NCBI GenBank assembly: GCA_004123355.1
Contig: SCHM01000001.1
Coordinates: 3,774,001 to 3,838,000, forward strand
DNA: 64,000 bases
Direction: 5' to 3'
Source: Amphirosellinia nigrospora
Lineage: Eukaryota > Ascomycota > Sordariomycetes > Xylariales > Xylariaceae
Shown here: one piece after another, positions 14,066 through 29,826 of the stretch
How positions within the stretch are numbered: the first letter of the stretch is position 1
Layout of the letters: each line of letters starts with the position of its first letter
The notes under the pieces: generated by a model
What the model was told of the DNA's origin: nothing
Database searches by the model: none
What the model saw: the letters and a program-made list of their open reading frames with translations, nothing else
Position numbers and translations under genes: made by a program

Positions 14066-15002
14066 ATGACAACGGCAGACTATCAACCGTCGACGCTTGC
14101 CACCGAGGCACCCTACTATACAACAAGGGCGCCCAGTACGAATAATCATCACAATAATCAAGGATACTATCCTACCAATGTATCAACGAGTGGTTCTACA
14201 GACACCGTTTCCGGGTTTCAAAGCCACCCACGCACTCTTTATAGAACCAGTAGTAGCCAGGTCTACTCAAACCACGAGTACAGCCCTGCGGATGGGAACC
14301 CGGAGTCATCAAGCAACGCGTCATTCATCGCATCTAGAGCAGGGTCCTACGACTCATCGTTTCCCCAGTCGGTGGCTTCGGAATCAGGGATCAGCGGCCA
14401 TGTCGATGCCTACAACTACATGTACTCGCATGGCCAAACGCCAGTGGGAGTAGTCGCAAGTCCGCCTCAGATGTCGCCAACGTCAGGGCACCACCACCAC
14501 AAGAAAAATAAAGCGTCCTCCGTCAGCGAAAATCAAAGCATCCCGGGCTCACACCCGAAAGCCTAGCAGCGTCGTTGACCGGCAACAGGTCGAAGCTGCG
14601 CAGCGCGTCCCGCACATCTAAAAACACACACCACAACCCGCCGGCGACGGCCGAGGAGCGCAAGAGCCGCGAGACGCATAACAACGTCGAGAAGCAGTAC
14701 CGCAACAGACTGAATGCACATTTCGAGAGCCTGCTGAGCGCGCTACCCGAAAGGATGCAGAGCGTCGAAGGGAGGAAGGTGGCGACCTAGATGCGGAAAA
14801 CCGCCGAGTCAGTAAGGCCGAGGTTCTCGAGATGGCGAGGAGACACATAAAGTCGCTGGAGCGCGAGTGTGCTGTTCTCGAAGGCGAGAGGGACGAGCTC
14901 CGGGACAACATGGAGAGACTACGTTGGCTATTTGGTCGGTGCGAGGGCGGCCCTGGTGGCCCTGAGAGCTCTGCATTCTTGGAATCCGGGTCTATGCCTT
15001 GA
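14066..15002 (+). CDS. bHLH transcription factor
   Basis: This is a single-exon gene starting at ATG 14066. The N-terminal 140 residues are Ser/Thr/Tyr/Asn-rich with a four-histidine run. The C-terminal part has a clear basic helix-loop-helix: basic region EERKSRETHNNVEKQYRNRL, helix 1 AHFESLLSALPE, a loop near 14770-14800, and helix 2 RRVSKAEVLEMARRHIKSLE. A leucine-zipper-like tail (AVLEGERDELRDNMERL) follows. The E-R pair in NNVEKQYRNR is typical of E-box binders, so DNA binding as a nuclear dimer is expected. Two one-base losses interrupt the frame, near 14510-14520 and near 14780 in the loop. The stop at 15000-15002 follows the sequence LESGSMP. The gene converges on the NIPA transporter. 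The target genes are unknown. Confidence 0.85.
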
Positions 15003-16494
15003 AGATCACGTCTTTTTTTTTCGTGTAGGACTATGGAGAATGTTCTTGGGATAGAGGTTTTGGCATTGGAGTATGGCTAGGTATGGTTCAAGACAGGATT
15101 ATAGGGAAATAGGGTATAAACATCATCACGATCATGGTCTGGGAAGCGTTTCCGGTCATCAATATAACTTCCATTCATTCCAAAAGTTACAACCCTGCTT
15201 TTTACTAAATATGATGCCGATTTCAATATTCTCCAAGAGATTGCCCTCTTCACACAAGCACCTTTTCTGGAGCCTCTGGCGTAGACTCGCGACAGAGTCC
15301 ACAATCTCGATGGATTAACCATCTACGGGCTAATTCTCGACTAGTATTTGTTGAAGTCCTAGTATTGGTGGATAGTCTTGGCAAGCTGCATCCCAGTGGC
15401 GTCTCGTAAGTGCCTGCCTACCAACCGAGCACACAATTGCAACCTTACAGCCCTACTACACATAGTACTGCATGTATGTAGCGAAGAGGAGTGAAATGTA
15501 TTGATTGATTTAGGACTTAAAGTCACCCCCTGCTGTGATGTGATCCTCTGCATGCAAGTCGGTTCCGTGCTACACCCATGGCAAGGAGTTTTCCCGACGA
15601 ATCCGCATACCTCGAATTTGCAACTGGAGTCTCTCATTGGGCAGCGTTCCAAGCCTGCAATTCCGCGATGACTGCATCCTTATTATGGTTGTAGTGTCTC
15701 CCCGAGTCCTGGGTTGCCTGATATTACTATGGCTGAACTGCTGTGACGTGACATCTTGTCAATTGTACAGTTAGGTGCCGCCTGCTGCTATAGTAACACG
15801 GGATATCGGATCGGATAGAGCTTACGCAGGATCTATAATGATGAATATAGTGCTGTGAAGTCTTCGCTTTTAGGAACCTCAAGTTTTATGTATCGGGTTC
15901 TCTTGTTCTACTTGTCAGATAGCCTCAGCCTTTGGTCTGATAGGGTGCGCGAAAAATAGACAAAAAGAGGATATATAGGACTGGATTGGCACGCTTCCCT
16001 GGCCGCCTCGCGGATCATCAATAGAAACACGGAGTTGAGCCGGGTCCGAGGTCCTGGCGATGCTTGTCGGAACGGAACAATAGTATGGGGAAACCTACTA
16101 AACAAGCAGCGAAAATGACGCGAGCCATCCATCTGATTTGGCCCAGGGTGGTGTGTACCCCATTTTGTCCCCCAATGAGAAACTCGTAGCGCTCCATGGC
16201 ATAGGCCTACTACTGTAAGTACAATCCTTCCGCACCCCCTGTCTTGTCAGAACTGATCGGACTTTTCTTGTAGCACGAAACATTTTACAAAATAGCCCTT
16301 GTCGGAAAGGGTTACTCGAGTATCTGATGCAGGTCCTGCACGCTTCGAAGGATGAGGTGGGTAGACGACAAACGGCTGGCGGAGGTGGCGTCTCTGATGA
16401 GTTTGGCGAGGAGGACTTGATGCATTAGTAAAGCTTCATGTGAATACGCCACAACGGGAAAATGATACCCCAGAGCCTCCCTCCCTCTTCAAAA
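15003..16494. other. Intergenic, nothing recognised
   Basis: This stretch lies between the 3' end of the bHLH gene and the small leader-like ORF. The open frames are short and overlap on both strands, and no domain is visible. A short T-run near 15010 may belong to the bHLH 3' untranslated region. Confidence 0.6.
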
Positions 16495-16703
16495 CATATA
16501 AGCCGCTAGAACTCAATATTGACGAACAACGAACAACAAACAACAAAATGAGATTTTGGAAACTGTTATTCGGTCCCATGAGACAAACAATGGGGAGCGT
16601 AGTGCCTTTGATCCCCCCACCGCTTGAGACAGTGAAAGGTGTGGCTTGTATTAATAACTATTCTGGAATCCATATCGCCTGTAACAAAATTGAAGAGCCT
16701 TGA
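16495..16703 (+). CDS. Possible small gene with TATA-like box and CAA-rich leader
   Basis: A TATA-like CATATAAG at 16495-16502 is followed by a leader made of CAA and GAACAA steps that ends CAACAAAATG, a strong fungal start context. The start codon is 16548-16550 and the open frame of 51 codons ends at 16703. The peptide begins MRFWKLLFGPM and has two cysteines; it has no convincing signal peptide or known domain. The promoter-like layout is the main reason to list it. It could be the first exon of a spliced gene, or chance. It lies immediately downstream of the convergent NIPA gene and on the opposite strand. Confidence 0.28.
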
Positions 16704-16870
16704 CGCAAACAAGGGGGTATAAAGTCGGCTTCTCTGTGGTAATGACACATAATCGTAGCCGGGACCGAAATGCCAATAACGAACTCCTATCCAATGCAAG
16801 CAGCAGACCAAGGTTACCTGGTCAGCATAGAACCTCAACTATCCCCTGCGGTGTTCTTCTGTCCAGGCAC

Positions 16871-19017
16871 TCAATTGCTGTCGTGCTCTTCGTGGTCAAA
16901 TGAACTATCGACTTGGCTTCCTTCATTTTCACCTGTTTCGGGATTTGAATTCCCTCTCCGCCTTTTCTTCCGGCTGAAAAAGTGTCCTAGTGTATTACTA
17001 AGACTGCGCGCTCTTCCACGACTAGTTCCGTGCCTTGTTAAAGCTGGTGTGTATTCATTAGGGAAATGGTCGTTTCCATTACTCCTAGTGAGAAGCGGAT
17101 CAGACGCGCCCATGTCATCCTCTTCGTTTTGAGAGACGAAGAGACTGGACCTGATCGTAGGTCTTAACCGCCTCATTGAATGCCTTCCCTTAATGGGACT
17201 GTCGTCTCCTCTGAGCAATGTGTCCGCAACTACGGCGCTCACGGTTGATGATAAAGGCGACGGGGATATGAATGCATTGGAGTAATGGTGGTGGCTGTGA
17301 GACCGAGGTACAAGAGCGGAATGGCGTGGAGTTACTGGGCGCTCTGGGGAGGACGGTGGAGGGATTGGCGATAGAACGCCGATCGAAGACTGTACAGGTT
17401 CTGAGACGGCAACGGAAATTACAGAATGAATCGTAGGGACGCTGTCTGCTGAAACCGCATGAGATAGGCCAGGATGGACAAACGACGGGTCTTCAACGGA
17501 GTTCTTCCAAGGATTGCTAAGGAGGAAGGGTGATGTGTCGGTTGGTGTGGGCAGAACAGAGTTTGGGGGAGATTGATCTACTCCTTGGAGTGTTGGTGCA
17601 ACTGTAGGTTGTTGACTTTTGAAGGGCCCCCCATGCGTGAGAAGCTAGCTCGCGAAGTGTGTGATGTTCTTCTCGATGTTGATGCGGATATCGCCCGTGT
17701 CGTCGCTCGTTCTGTATTACCATAGGGCCACATCCATCTTGGTTTATTAGACCTATGGTTTCTTCGACATTGTCATCATCTGACAACTGGTCATCATCGT
17801 CATGACGAAGCCGGCCACTGGTGATAAGAAACACGCCGAAGAAGGTGAGCAAGCAACCGCCAATAAACTTAGCCGCTTGCTCTGTAGTTGTGCGCTCAAA
17901 ATCCCGGTACAGAATAGCGCTTCCAATAATTACTGATAGTGTGAAGAGTACAAATTGAATGGGTATAACCTGGGTTGAGTCAAATCTCTGTAGAGCCTTA
18001 TTTACGTAACGAACCTGCATCACCGCAGTGCCCAGGAGAATAATGATCAGGCCATAAGTTACTGGAGTAGCAAACGCTTTAAGCAGAGTCGAAGATAGCA
18101 TAGAGGAAACGCCTTTGGTCGTCAAAGCAGTATAGCCACCTGGCCAGTTATTAGTAGTCGTCACGGAGATGGGACAGGGCACAAACCGAAAAGTCCAACC
18201 AGACCCAAGTCGATCAAGATGGTTTTATTCCCATATCTAGGGCTCGCCCACATCAACACGATGATGAGGAAGATGGTGACGCCTAGGTAAATCTCGAATG
18301 CCATGGTTGTGATGGCGTCCCAGACGTCGTGGGGGTCTAACTTGGTTTCCTCGCCCTTCGCGCTGAGAACCACAGTGATGGCGCCCCCGACAGCGATGAC
18401 CACGCCCCAGAAATCTCGCTTGCGAAATATCTCGCCGAAAAAGATGGGTGCGATCACGCAGTTGGATATCAAGGCAACGACGCCCAACGGAGACACAATC
18501 GATGCCGGCGCGAACCCATAAGCCAAGAAGTTGCCCATCTCACCGACCGTCATCAGCACTTGGCCCAGCCACCAGGAGGGAGACTTCAGATATGTCGATG
18601 CAACCTTGGGTGTATCGCCCGAGGACTCAGTCCAGTTCGATCCGCTGGACTGGAACGACTGGGCCAGTGGGTGGGTTTCTGTGGCCGTATCATCGTCGTC
18701 TTCCTCAGCCGGCGAGTTACTGGATGGTACTTCGATTGCACCATAGCCGTTTCGATGAGAGCCCTGAGCTCGCTTCACGGCCTCCCTGGCCTGCTCTCGC
18801 GCCTCAACACGTCTTCGATGGAGTTGGGTGTGGCTGTATCGCTGGACGTTCAAGGCCAGCGCGATCAGAACATTTCCACGATGGCCGTTATGATGCCGAT
18901 GAGCGAGCTCCAATTCCCCAGCCCTGAGCCACCTCCGTCTCCATCGTGGTGACCGGGTCCGTCATTTACCGTCGTAGCCCCTGCCAAGCCGCCAGCAACG
19001 GTCGGTAGGATGGGCAT
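16871..19017 (-). CDS. NIPA-type magnesium transporter (DUF803)
   Basis: The start is ATG 19017 (MPILPTVAGG). The first membrane segment is NWSSLIGIITAIV, followed by a cytosolic basic/acidic loop. The conserved NIPA core comes next: LAYGFAPASIVSPLGVVALI, then GVVIAVGGAITVVLSAKGEE, then FLIIVLMWASP, and finally LISVTTTNN-type intron sequence and the LSSTLLKAFATPVTYG half. A 47-nt intron (18140-18186) with branch point CTAATAAC joins VGLFG to GYTALTTKGVSSM. The C-terminal tail of about 300 residues is Ser/Pro-rich with a basic FFSRKKRRR patch. The family moves Mg2+ across plasma or endosomal membranes. One-base losses are needed near 18882 and near 17615. The gene is head-to-head with the WDR70 homologue across about 0.8 kb. 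Confidence 0.87.
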
Positions 19018-19833
19018 GGTTCTGACGAGAATCGCATACGTTGGCTGGGCGGGACTATAGAAGCGTCGAGGAGCGTCGAGGTATGCTAGTCGTCGCGGCG
19101 GCTAACGGAAGGCGCAGCAAATCGCCGTGGATGGCATCAATTACGGGTGGGGCATGGACGCACAGCAGCCTATCCCTTGAGGTCATTAACAATTATAATG
19201 AACAAGGCCTTCAATATGGTTGAGTCGAGTTGGGCTGGAAGCACGAAGTACGGATGGTCGGATCACGGATCGGGCTACCTTACGTCAGTTGGTTTAAGGT
19301 ATAGGGCGAAAATTGGGGAAAGCGGCGAGCGAGCGAGCAGATATAGATATGAAGGAAACTCGTAGAGACTGGTTCGTTAGGAAAGTGGTTGATCACTTTA
19401 GCTGCTAGTAATGGCTTCTTTTCATGGCATGAGGGCTTAATGTAGGCCGGTTGGGAGGTTGCATGTTGAACGTAAATTTCGGTGTTATTCTGTAATGCTT
19501 ACCTATGTACCGAGCTTTGGGGGTTTAATGGGCTCTAGCATAACCTAGTGCCTGTTGGCGGGGCGGAGGTGGATGTTACAGGGACCTTGTTGGCAAACTG
19601 CATGTGGATCATGTCATGGTGTCTTGTTACTATGTAGGTATTATGTCAGTAGCTGTATGTGTACCTCCAGTTCTCTATCCTTGGCAACACAAACGACTTA
19701 CCTACTTACATATATGCCTAACATACCTTAGGTGCTTTTATTTTGCCTCATTAGCCAAACACAAGCGTCATCTCATCCCTCCTACATACCTAGACTAAGT
19801 GTCAGCTGCCACCTCTCCCCTCTGCCCACCACA
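19018..19833. promoter_or_regulatory. Divergent promoter between NIPA and WDR70 genes
   Basis: About 816 bases separate two head-to-head start codons and must hold both promoters. Near 19680-19795 there are several ACCTAC/TACCTTAGGT-like elements, related to the palindromes seen before other genes in the window. A pyrimidine-rich leader (about 19795-19833) precedes the WDR70 ATG. I could not assign a factor. Confidence 0.5.
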
Positions 19834-21566
19834 ATGAGCGATGAGGACGACGATGTTCAGGTCGAGGCGCCTGAGTTAGCTGAAGATGATCCCATGCGGG
19901 CTTTCCTGCCTACCGCCTTGGGAAGAAATCCCAGGACGCCGATGTAGCTGCGCAAATAGACCGAAGTAGGAGGATTGAGGATCGGCACACGCCGCAAACT
20001 TCGAAGCCGCGGAGCTGGTCGCGAGGCTCAGGCGAGAGCGAAGGCGATTCGGATGATGGCTCTGATAGTGACGAAGACGAGGATGAGTATCCAACCTCGC
20101 ACGAGATGATCATCAAGACGCACGATCGTGCTGTCACCACTCTGTCGCTTGATCCCGCCGGTGGCCGTTTGATATCGGGGTCCATCGATTGCACCGTCAA
20201 GCTTCACGATTTTTCTTCCATGACTCCGACCACCATACGCGCTTTTAAGAGTGTCGATCCCTTCGAGAGCAAGCGATCGAGCGCCACCTCCGAAACACAC
20301 CCCATAAATCATATCGAGTTTAACCCTTTGGCGGGAGGAGTCTTCCTATGCGTGTCCGCCCACCCCAGGCTAAGATTATGACCCGGGATGGTGATGTCCT
20401 CGCTGAATTTGTTAAAGGCGACATGTATCTACGCGACATGAATAACACCAAGGGCCATGTATCTGAGGTGACAACAGGGACATGGCACCCACGGACAAGA
20501 ATATCTGTGTGACCGCTGGTACGGACAGCACCCTGCGCATTTGGGACATCAATAACAAGCGCTGTCAGACGGAAGTCCTTGTTTTTAAATCCAGAGCCGC
20601 AGGCACAGCAGGCAGGAGTCGCATGACAGCTGTTGCTTGGGGTGGTCCCGCCCAAGGAGGGAATAACATTCTTGTCTCTGCCGCACTGGACGGGACCCTG
20701 GTCATGTGGAGCGGAAACGGGCGGTTCTCACGCCCAACAGCAGAAATTAGGGAGGCGCACAAACCCGATACCTGGACTGGGGGCATAGACATTAGTCCTG
20801 ATGGGCGTATGGTGGTAACAAGAGGAGGCGATAATCTCGTCAAGTTATGGGATACGCGAAAGTTCAAGGAACCGCTTGTTTCCGTTGAGCATCAATCGAC
20901 ATCCAATGAATACCGCATGACCAATATTAAATATGGACCGAACGGGACTAACATTATCACGGGCTCTAGAACGGGGCATCTACATATCCTGAACCCGGGC
21001 AATCTGCAACCTGAATATACTACATCAATTACCGCCGGGCGCCATTGATCACTGTTGATTGGCACTCGAAAATCAATCAAATAGTTACTGGCTCGGCCAA
21101 CGGAGAGACACACGTGCTTTACAATCCCACAATGTCCACCAGAGGCGCTGTAGATGTGATGTCGCGCGCCCCGAAAAGGCGACATGTTGACGACAATCCT
21201 GAGTTTACAACCGACTTATCACTTGGGTTATCAGGAGAGTCCATTGTGACACCTGGTGCTTTGCCTGGATCTAGGGGGGTCGGAATGGCAGCGCCCGGAA
21301 AGTCAAAGGACCCGAGGAGGCCACAAGTTCCTCAACAGACTCCATTTATGCGCAGTCAGCCAGACGAAAAGCACATCAGCGAGAACATCCCTCTGAGTCG
21401 GATGTTACATGAAGATCCTCGAGAGGCACTCCTCAAATATGCTGACGTCGCGAAGAAGGACCCTATGTTCACGAACGCATGGAAAGAGACACAACCTATC
21501 ACTCAGTATGCAGATGTGAGTGATGAGGAAGAGGACGGACCTGATAAGAAAAAGATCAAACGATAA
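19834..21566 (+). CDS. WDR70: WD40-repeat protein, WDR70 homologue
   Basis: The start is ATG 19834 and the N-terminus is acidic (MSDEDDDVQVEAPELAEDDP). After a Ser/Asp/Glu linker, WD40 repeats begin at HDRAVTTLSLDPAGGRLISG and continue through TGTWHP, AGTDSTLRIWD, VAWGG, DGTLVMW, DISPDGRMVVTRGGDNLVKL and TGSRTGHLHIL. The C-terminus has the WDR70 signature region (ENIPLSRMLHEDPREALLKY) and a basic tail KKKIKR that may be a nuclear signal. WDR70 proteins act in the nucleus with CUL4-DDB1 in DNA-damage and histone H2B ubiquitylation; this role is taken from the family. The gene is intronless as read. Four single-base losses are inferred near 19921, 20370, 20495 and 21040; each restores the repeat pattern. 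Confidence 0.88.
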
Positions 21567-22920
21567 GCACGGAATTTGAGGAGGCGCCGGCGAATACCGC
21601 GTCCCTCACGGTCTTCAGTACTTCAACGACAATGCTCCTCCAGTCTAATGAGACGCAATCTAGAAACTCCTCGCCGCCGCTATGGTGCATCTATTGTGCG
21701 TAAGTAAGTACTGAGAAACTACCGTCCCACGATGATAGAAAGATAAATCCCTCTGAAGTATGAAGTATATACTTTAAGGGTTGCTCTAGTTGCGGTTTGC
21801 GGTTTGCAGTTTGCAGTTTGCAAACACAAACACTTCGTTCACGAATAGCTGCCGACAAGGGTCAAGACTAGTTCTTGTATACGACAAGGGAACAACCAGG
21901 TTCAAAGCCATTAAGTCGCGATGCAGGTGCAGGGGGTGATGGTTAAGTATGGGTATACTTACTTAGTAGGTATAATCGTGGCAGTGCATGTTGTTAGATA
22001 GGAGCAGTTGCACAGTGGTACTGGACGGCGATTCCAAAGAAACGCACTGTACCATAGATGCCTGCGGAAAGACCCGCTTTTAATAGATTAATGTGATTTG
22101 ATTGGCCAATAAGAGCCTCCTTCCTCGGCACAACGTTAGTCCGTGGCCCTAGCGCAGGCTAGCGGTTGAATGCAGTGGTCAAAGTCACGAGCTGTTATGG
22201 AGCCCGGGCCTCTTGGGGGAGGAGTCTGACGGTTTCCCTTGTGCGCATTCCTCTCATCAAACCATCTCTTCCACGCCATCAATCGCGCATCCAAAAAAGC
22301 GAGCCGCATCACCCATCCCCCTCTAAATCCATCGGCAACCATCCCAGGTCGCACGCACCTCTCAATCTACGCGTTTTTTTACGCACCACCCCTCCGAGCT
22401 GGGCACTTTTTAATGCGCCTATCACCTAAGCACACCAGTATTTTGACTCCGTGTCCTCCCCTCAGCTTTCTGACCAGCGCTCCCCGAGCGCGCAGCCAAA
22501 AAGGTAGCTTCACATCCCCACCACCTACAGCCTTCTCCATATCGTCCCCGGCTGAACGATGCACCCGCATCCCAAGCTAGACGCGGGCCTACTTTGCACC
22601 CTTAGCATTTCACTTGACTTGAATGCCAACTGAACTCTAATCTCAGCTGACAATCTATTAAGCTTCGGCGCAATCCCGCCCCCCTAACCCTTCGAACCGG
22701 GTACATTGCGACGCGACTCTCCCCCTTTGACGCGATTATAGTTCTACGAGCCGTCCTGTTTTCTACTCTACGCCTTCGCTATTATCTTCGCCTGGTCTAA
22801 GGGTTGCACGAGGCAATCAACCCTTGCTGTCGGTGTGAGATATGACTACTTAATCGTAGCCTTGGGTGAAGATAAGGCCTCGTCGGATCTACATAGTTAC
22901 GCTCTGATAAATAATACAAG
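21567..22920. other. Intergenic: WDR70 3' region and STH1 promoter
   Basis: The first part is the WDR70 3' flank with a 7-base tandem repeat at 21790-21823. From about 22230 to 22800 the plus strand is strongly C/T-rich, as in long fungal 5' leaders, and this part likely belongs to the promoter and leader of the downstream chromatin remodeller. No gene is seen. Confidence 0.6.
21790..21823. repeat. Heptamer tandem repeat (TTGCRGT), two plus two copies
   Basis: Two copies of TTGCGGT are followed by two copies of TTGCAGT and a degenerate TTGCAAA. The A-A-B-B order suggests a two-step expansion or slippage history. It lies in an intergenic region. Confidence 0.9.
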
Positions 22921-27334
<4,414 letters not shown>

Positions 27335-29116
27335 CATCCTACCATCTGCCTAATCAATTCTCGTTCACTAGGTCAGCTCTTTCGGTGAATAGGATTGAAG
27401 CTTTTGTCGCAGGTGCGTGTCTTACGTGCACTCTATGGATTGTACCTGCGCACATTTTTTACTTGACGGCGTTCAATTGGGTGTTTCATCGGAAGAATTC
27501 AACGGAGTTGGCTTTGTTGCATGTGTACAGGAAGCAGAAAATCGAGTTTGGCAAGGCGAAGCAATACCCTGATTGACACCTTGTTTTATCAAGGATACAC
27601 TCTGTAAGACGAGACACGGGCGGGGGCTCCAAGTCATGGTATTTACTTGAGCCTGAGCATTAACAGAAACTTACGGTGCATGAATAATAGACCACTAGTT
27701 GGTATCTTTTCTTCCATGCCTTGTGTTAACAAATAATAGCTTTACGTAACCCAGGCAGATAGATAGGCCATGTACGAAAAGCATGAGGTTACGCCTCGTC
27801 TCAAAATGATATGCGATGAGAAAACTGATTAGCCTATCCGACTACCCAGGTAAGAATACTTGTGCCATCGCCAGGCCAAAATTAGCGTTGAAAGAAACAA
27901 CTGGTCGTGCCAATTACGCACGAGCAGCTCATTAGCCGAATGAACCGTTGCTCCCTACGACCAACCAATCAAACCGGGTTCTTTCCCTTTTGTTGACCGT
28001 ATTGGGTAATTCGCTCCCAGTCTTATTCTTGGGAGGATGTCTCGGTCTGACCGTGAGCCACAAACAAATTCGTGCCACCGGGGATGCGCGATTATGGTAC
28101 TGGTGGCCATGTGATGTTGAGAAGAGAGAGTAGGTCCGCGACGGGCAGAATGTTTGCTAGCCAGGGCGATACAGAACAGCGCGGTACGAAAGCGCAAATA
28201 GCTTCGTCCAAGGCGAATATTGTTCTCAGCACCAATCAGAAGCGCTGCGTGTCCAGACGAACCGCCCTAGTTAGTTATTTGTCTCGGGTCATACCCGAGT
28301 CTACGTTAGCCCTTACGCATCTATTAACATACATGTTACCTCATCGGTCGATGTCAACCGGCTGTGGTTGGTCTATTTTGCTCGTCCCAGTATTGTACGA
28401 TAGTGGTTTGTGTTCGATGGCGCACTGGATTCTACCGAGAACTCATTATCCTCAGCCTTGCCGAGACTGCTGACGTGGTCAACCGCTCTTGTATCACTCT
28501 AGAGATTCTTCGGCTGCTGCGATGAGCCTATGATACCGAAGGTCCTTGCGCTGATGGCATTTTGTCTCAACCTTGCCGTGCAATTCGTCAGCCCGCGAAC
28601 GTAATACAGTCACTAGGGGAGCAACTATTTACTTATACAGAGAATCAATAGTCCTCCGCACATACTCATATTGGTGCCGAGACGACTATTATTGAGGGTT
28701 TGTCATTAATCAAAATCAAAAGGCAATGGTGTTATCCTATTCCATATATATAAGCGAGATACGAGCTAGGGTCGCGGCGGATCACAGCCCGTTAGAAATA
28801 TTGAAGCAAACGTGTAACGTCCTAACACTTGAAGCCAATGATCTAATTACTTTAGCCGCGATACACAAGCAACGCGGTGTTCAATTTGGGACCTAAGGGA
28901 TCAAACGGGTTTTGCTTGACCTACACAATCACCGAGCCGCCGGCGAGCTTCGTATATACTTAGAGTTATATACGGTCGATGTATAAAGAGGCAGACATAC
29001 ATCCTTCTAGATGCATTATACAAACCGAGCAATTCATCTTATAAATGAGAGGTGAAGACCCCATTAATTATCATCCACTGCGCCCCTTTCGATATCTCAC
29101 AAGGCAGCCGTAAGCC
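27335..29116. other. Intergenic region before the secreted peptide
   Basis: This holds the 3' flank of the remodeller gene and the promoter of the small secreted peptide gene. Several short open frames (for example 27331-27576) show no domain or supporting signals. Nothing else was recognised. Confidence 0.55.
28982..28987 (+). promoter_or_regulatory. TATA box of the secreted-peptide gene
   Basis: TATAAA followed by GAGGC lies 130 bases before the ATG at 29117, a usual spacing for TATA-dependent, regulated fungal genes. It is assigned by position only. Confidence 0.45.
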
Positions 29117-29320
29117 ATGCGTATCCTCTATATTGTTGCTGGCCTCGCCGCCGCCACGAATGCCGCAATCATCCCACCAATCGTCGAGCCTGGCAAGCTG
29201 GTACAGGGCAAGCTCCCGACGATTCAGGGCAGCGCGATCCCGTTTTGTCAGTGCACGGCGCAGCAGGTCGTCTGTTGCTCCGACGGCGGCTGCCAGGTCC
29301 TAGGAGGCTGTTCTCAGTGA
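29117..29320 (+). CDS. Small secreted cysteine-rich peptide
   Basis: This is a 67-residue open frame starting at ATG 29117. The first 16 residues (MRILYIVAGLAAATNA) form a typical signal peptide, with cleavage likely after the Ala of TNA. The mature peptide of about 50 residues has six cysteines confined to its last third in the pattern C-x-C-x6-C-C-x4-C-x5-C, which could form three disulfides. Codon use is rich in G/C at third positions, unlike the AT-rich flanks, which supports real coding. A TATA box lies 130 bases upstream. I recognise no family. Candidate roles are an effector-like or antimicrobial-like secreted peptide, but this is only inferred from size and cysteine content. Its neighbour is a transporter gene on the opposite strand, converging on it. 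Confidence 0.7.
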   Translation: MRILYIVAGLAAATNAAIIPPIVEPGKLVQGKLPTIQGSAIPFCQCTAQQVVCCSDGGCQVLGGCSQ

Positions 29321-29826
29321 TTGGAAAACAATAGTAAATAAACTCCTCGGGTACGAAAAACATAACTAAGTCGTCAATAAATAGTCTTCGCACGATCCAC
29401 ACACATCATCATTGGCTTCGAGAGACGCACTTGCGCCTTGTTCTTGGATATTCTTTCCTTTTCCTCTTCGATTTAGGGTAGGCTGACGGACGTGCTTCCC
29501 GGTTGCCATTTCTCTCTACCTTGAGCGGCCAGCAGGATAATTAAGATACTTGATCATGTGGAATTCGGCCGGTTTTATGGGCGGGTTGTGTCGTTATGAA
29601 GGCTATAGACCGCTGCCGGTTGATTGCATATTGCTAGCGATTGCTTCACCTCGGGTCGGCAATCTGATATTCGGCGGACACTTTTAATAGTTACTTGGTG
29701 GTCTGTTTCTCACAGATTATTGTCTTTAACATGATGTTTAACTTTCAATTCAATCATTTAAGTATCTGTCATAATAGCTCCAACTAAAGGCTTCAGTGCC
29801 ACCTGATGTCATTCACGTTCCTGTCA
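29321..29826. other. Convergent 3' intergenic region
   Basis: This lies between the secreted peptide and the transporter, whose 3' ends face each other. It holds both terminator regions and no recognisable gene. Confidence 0.6.
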
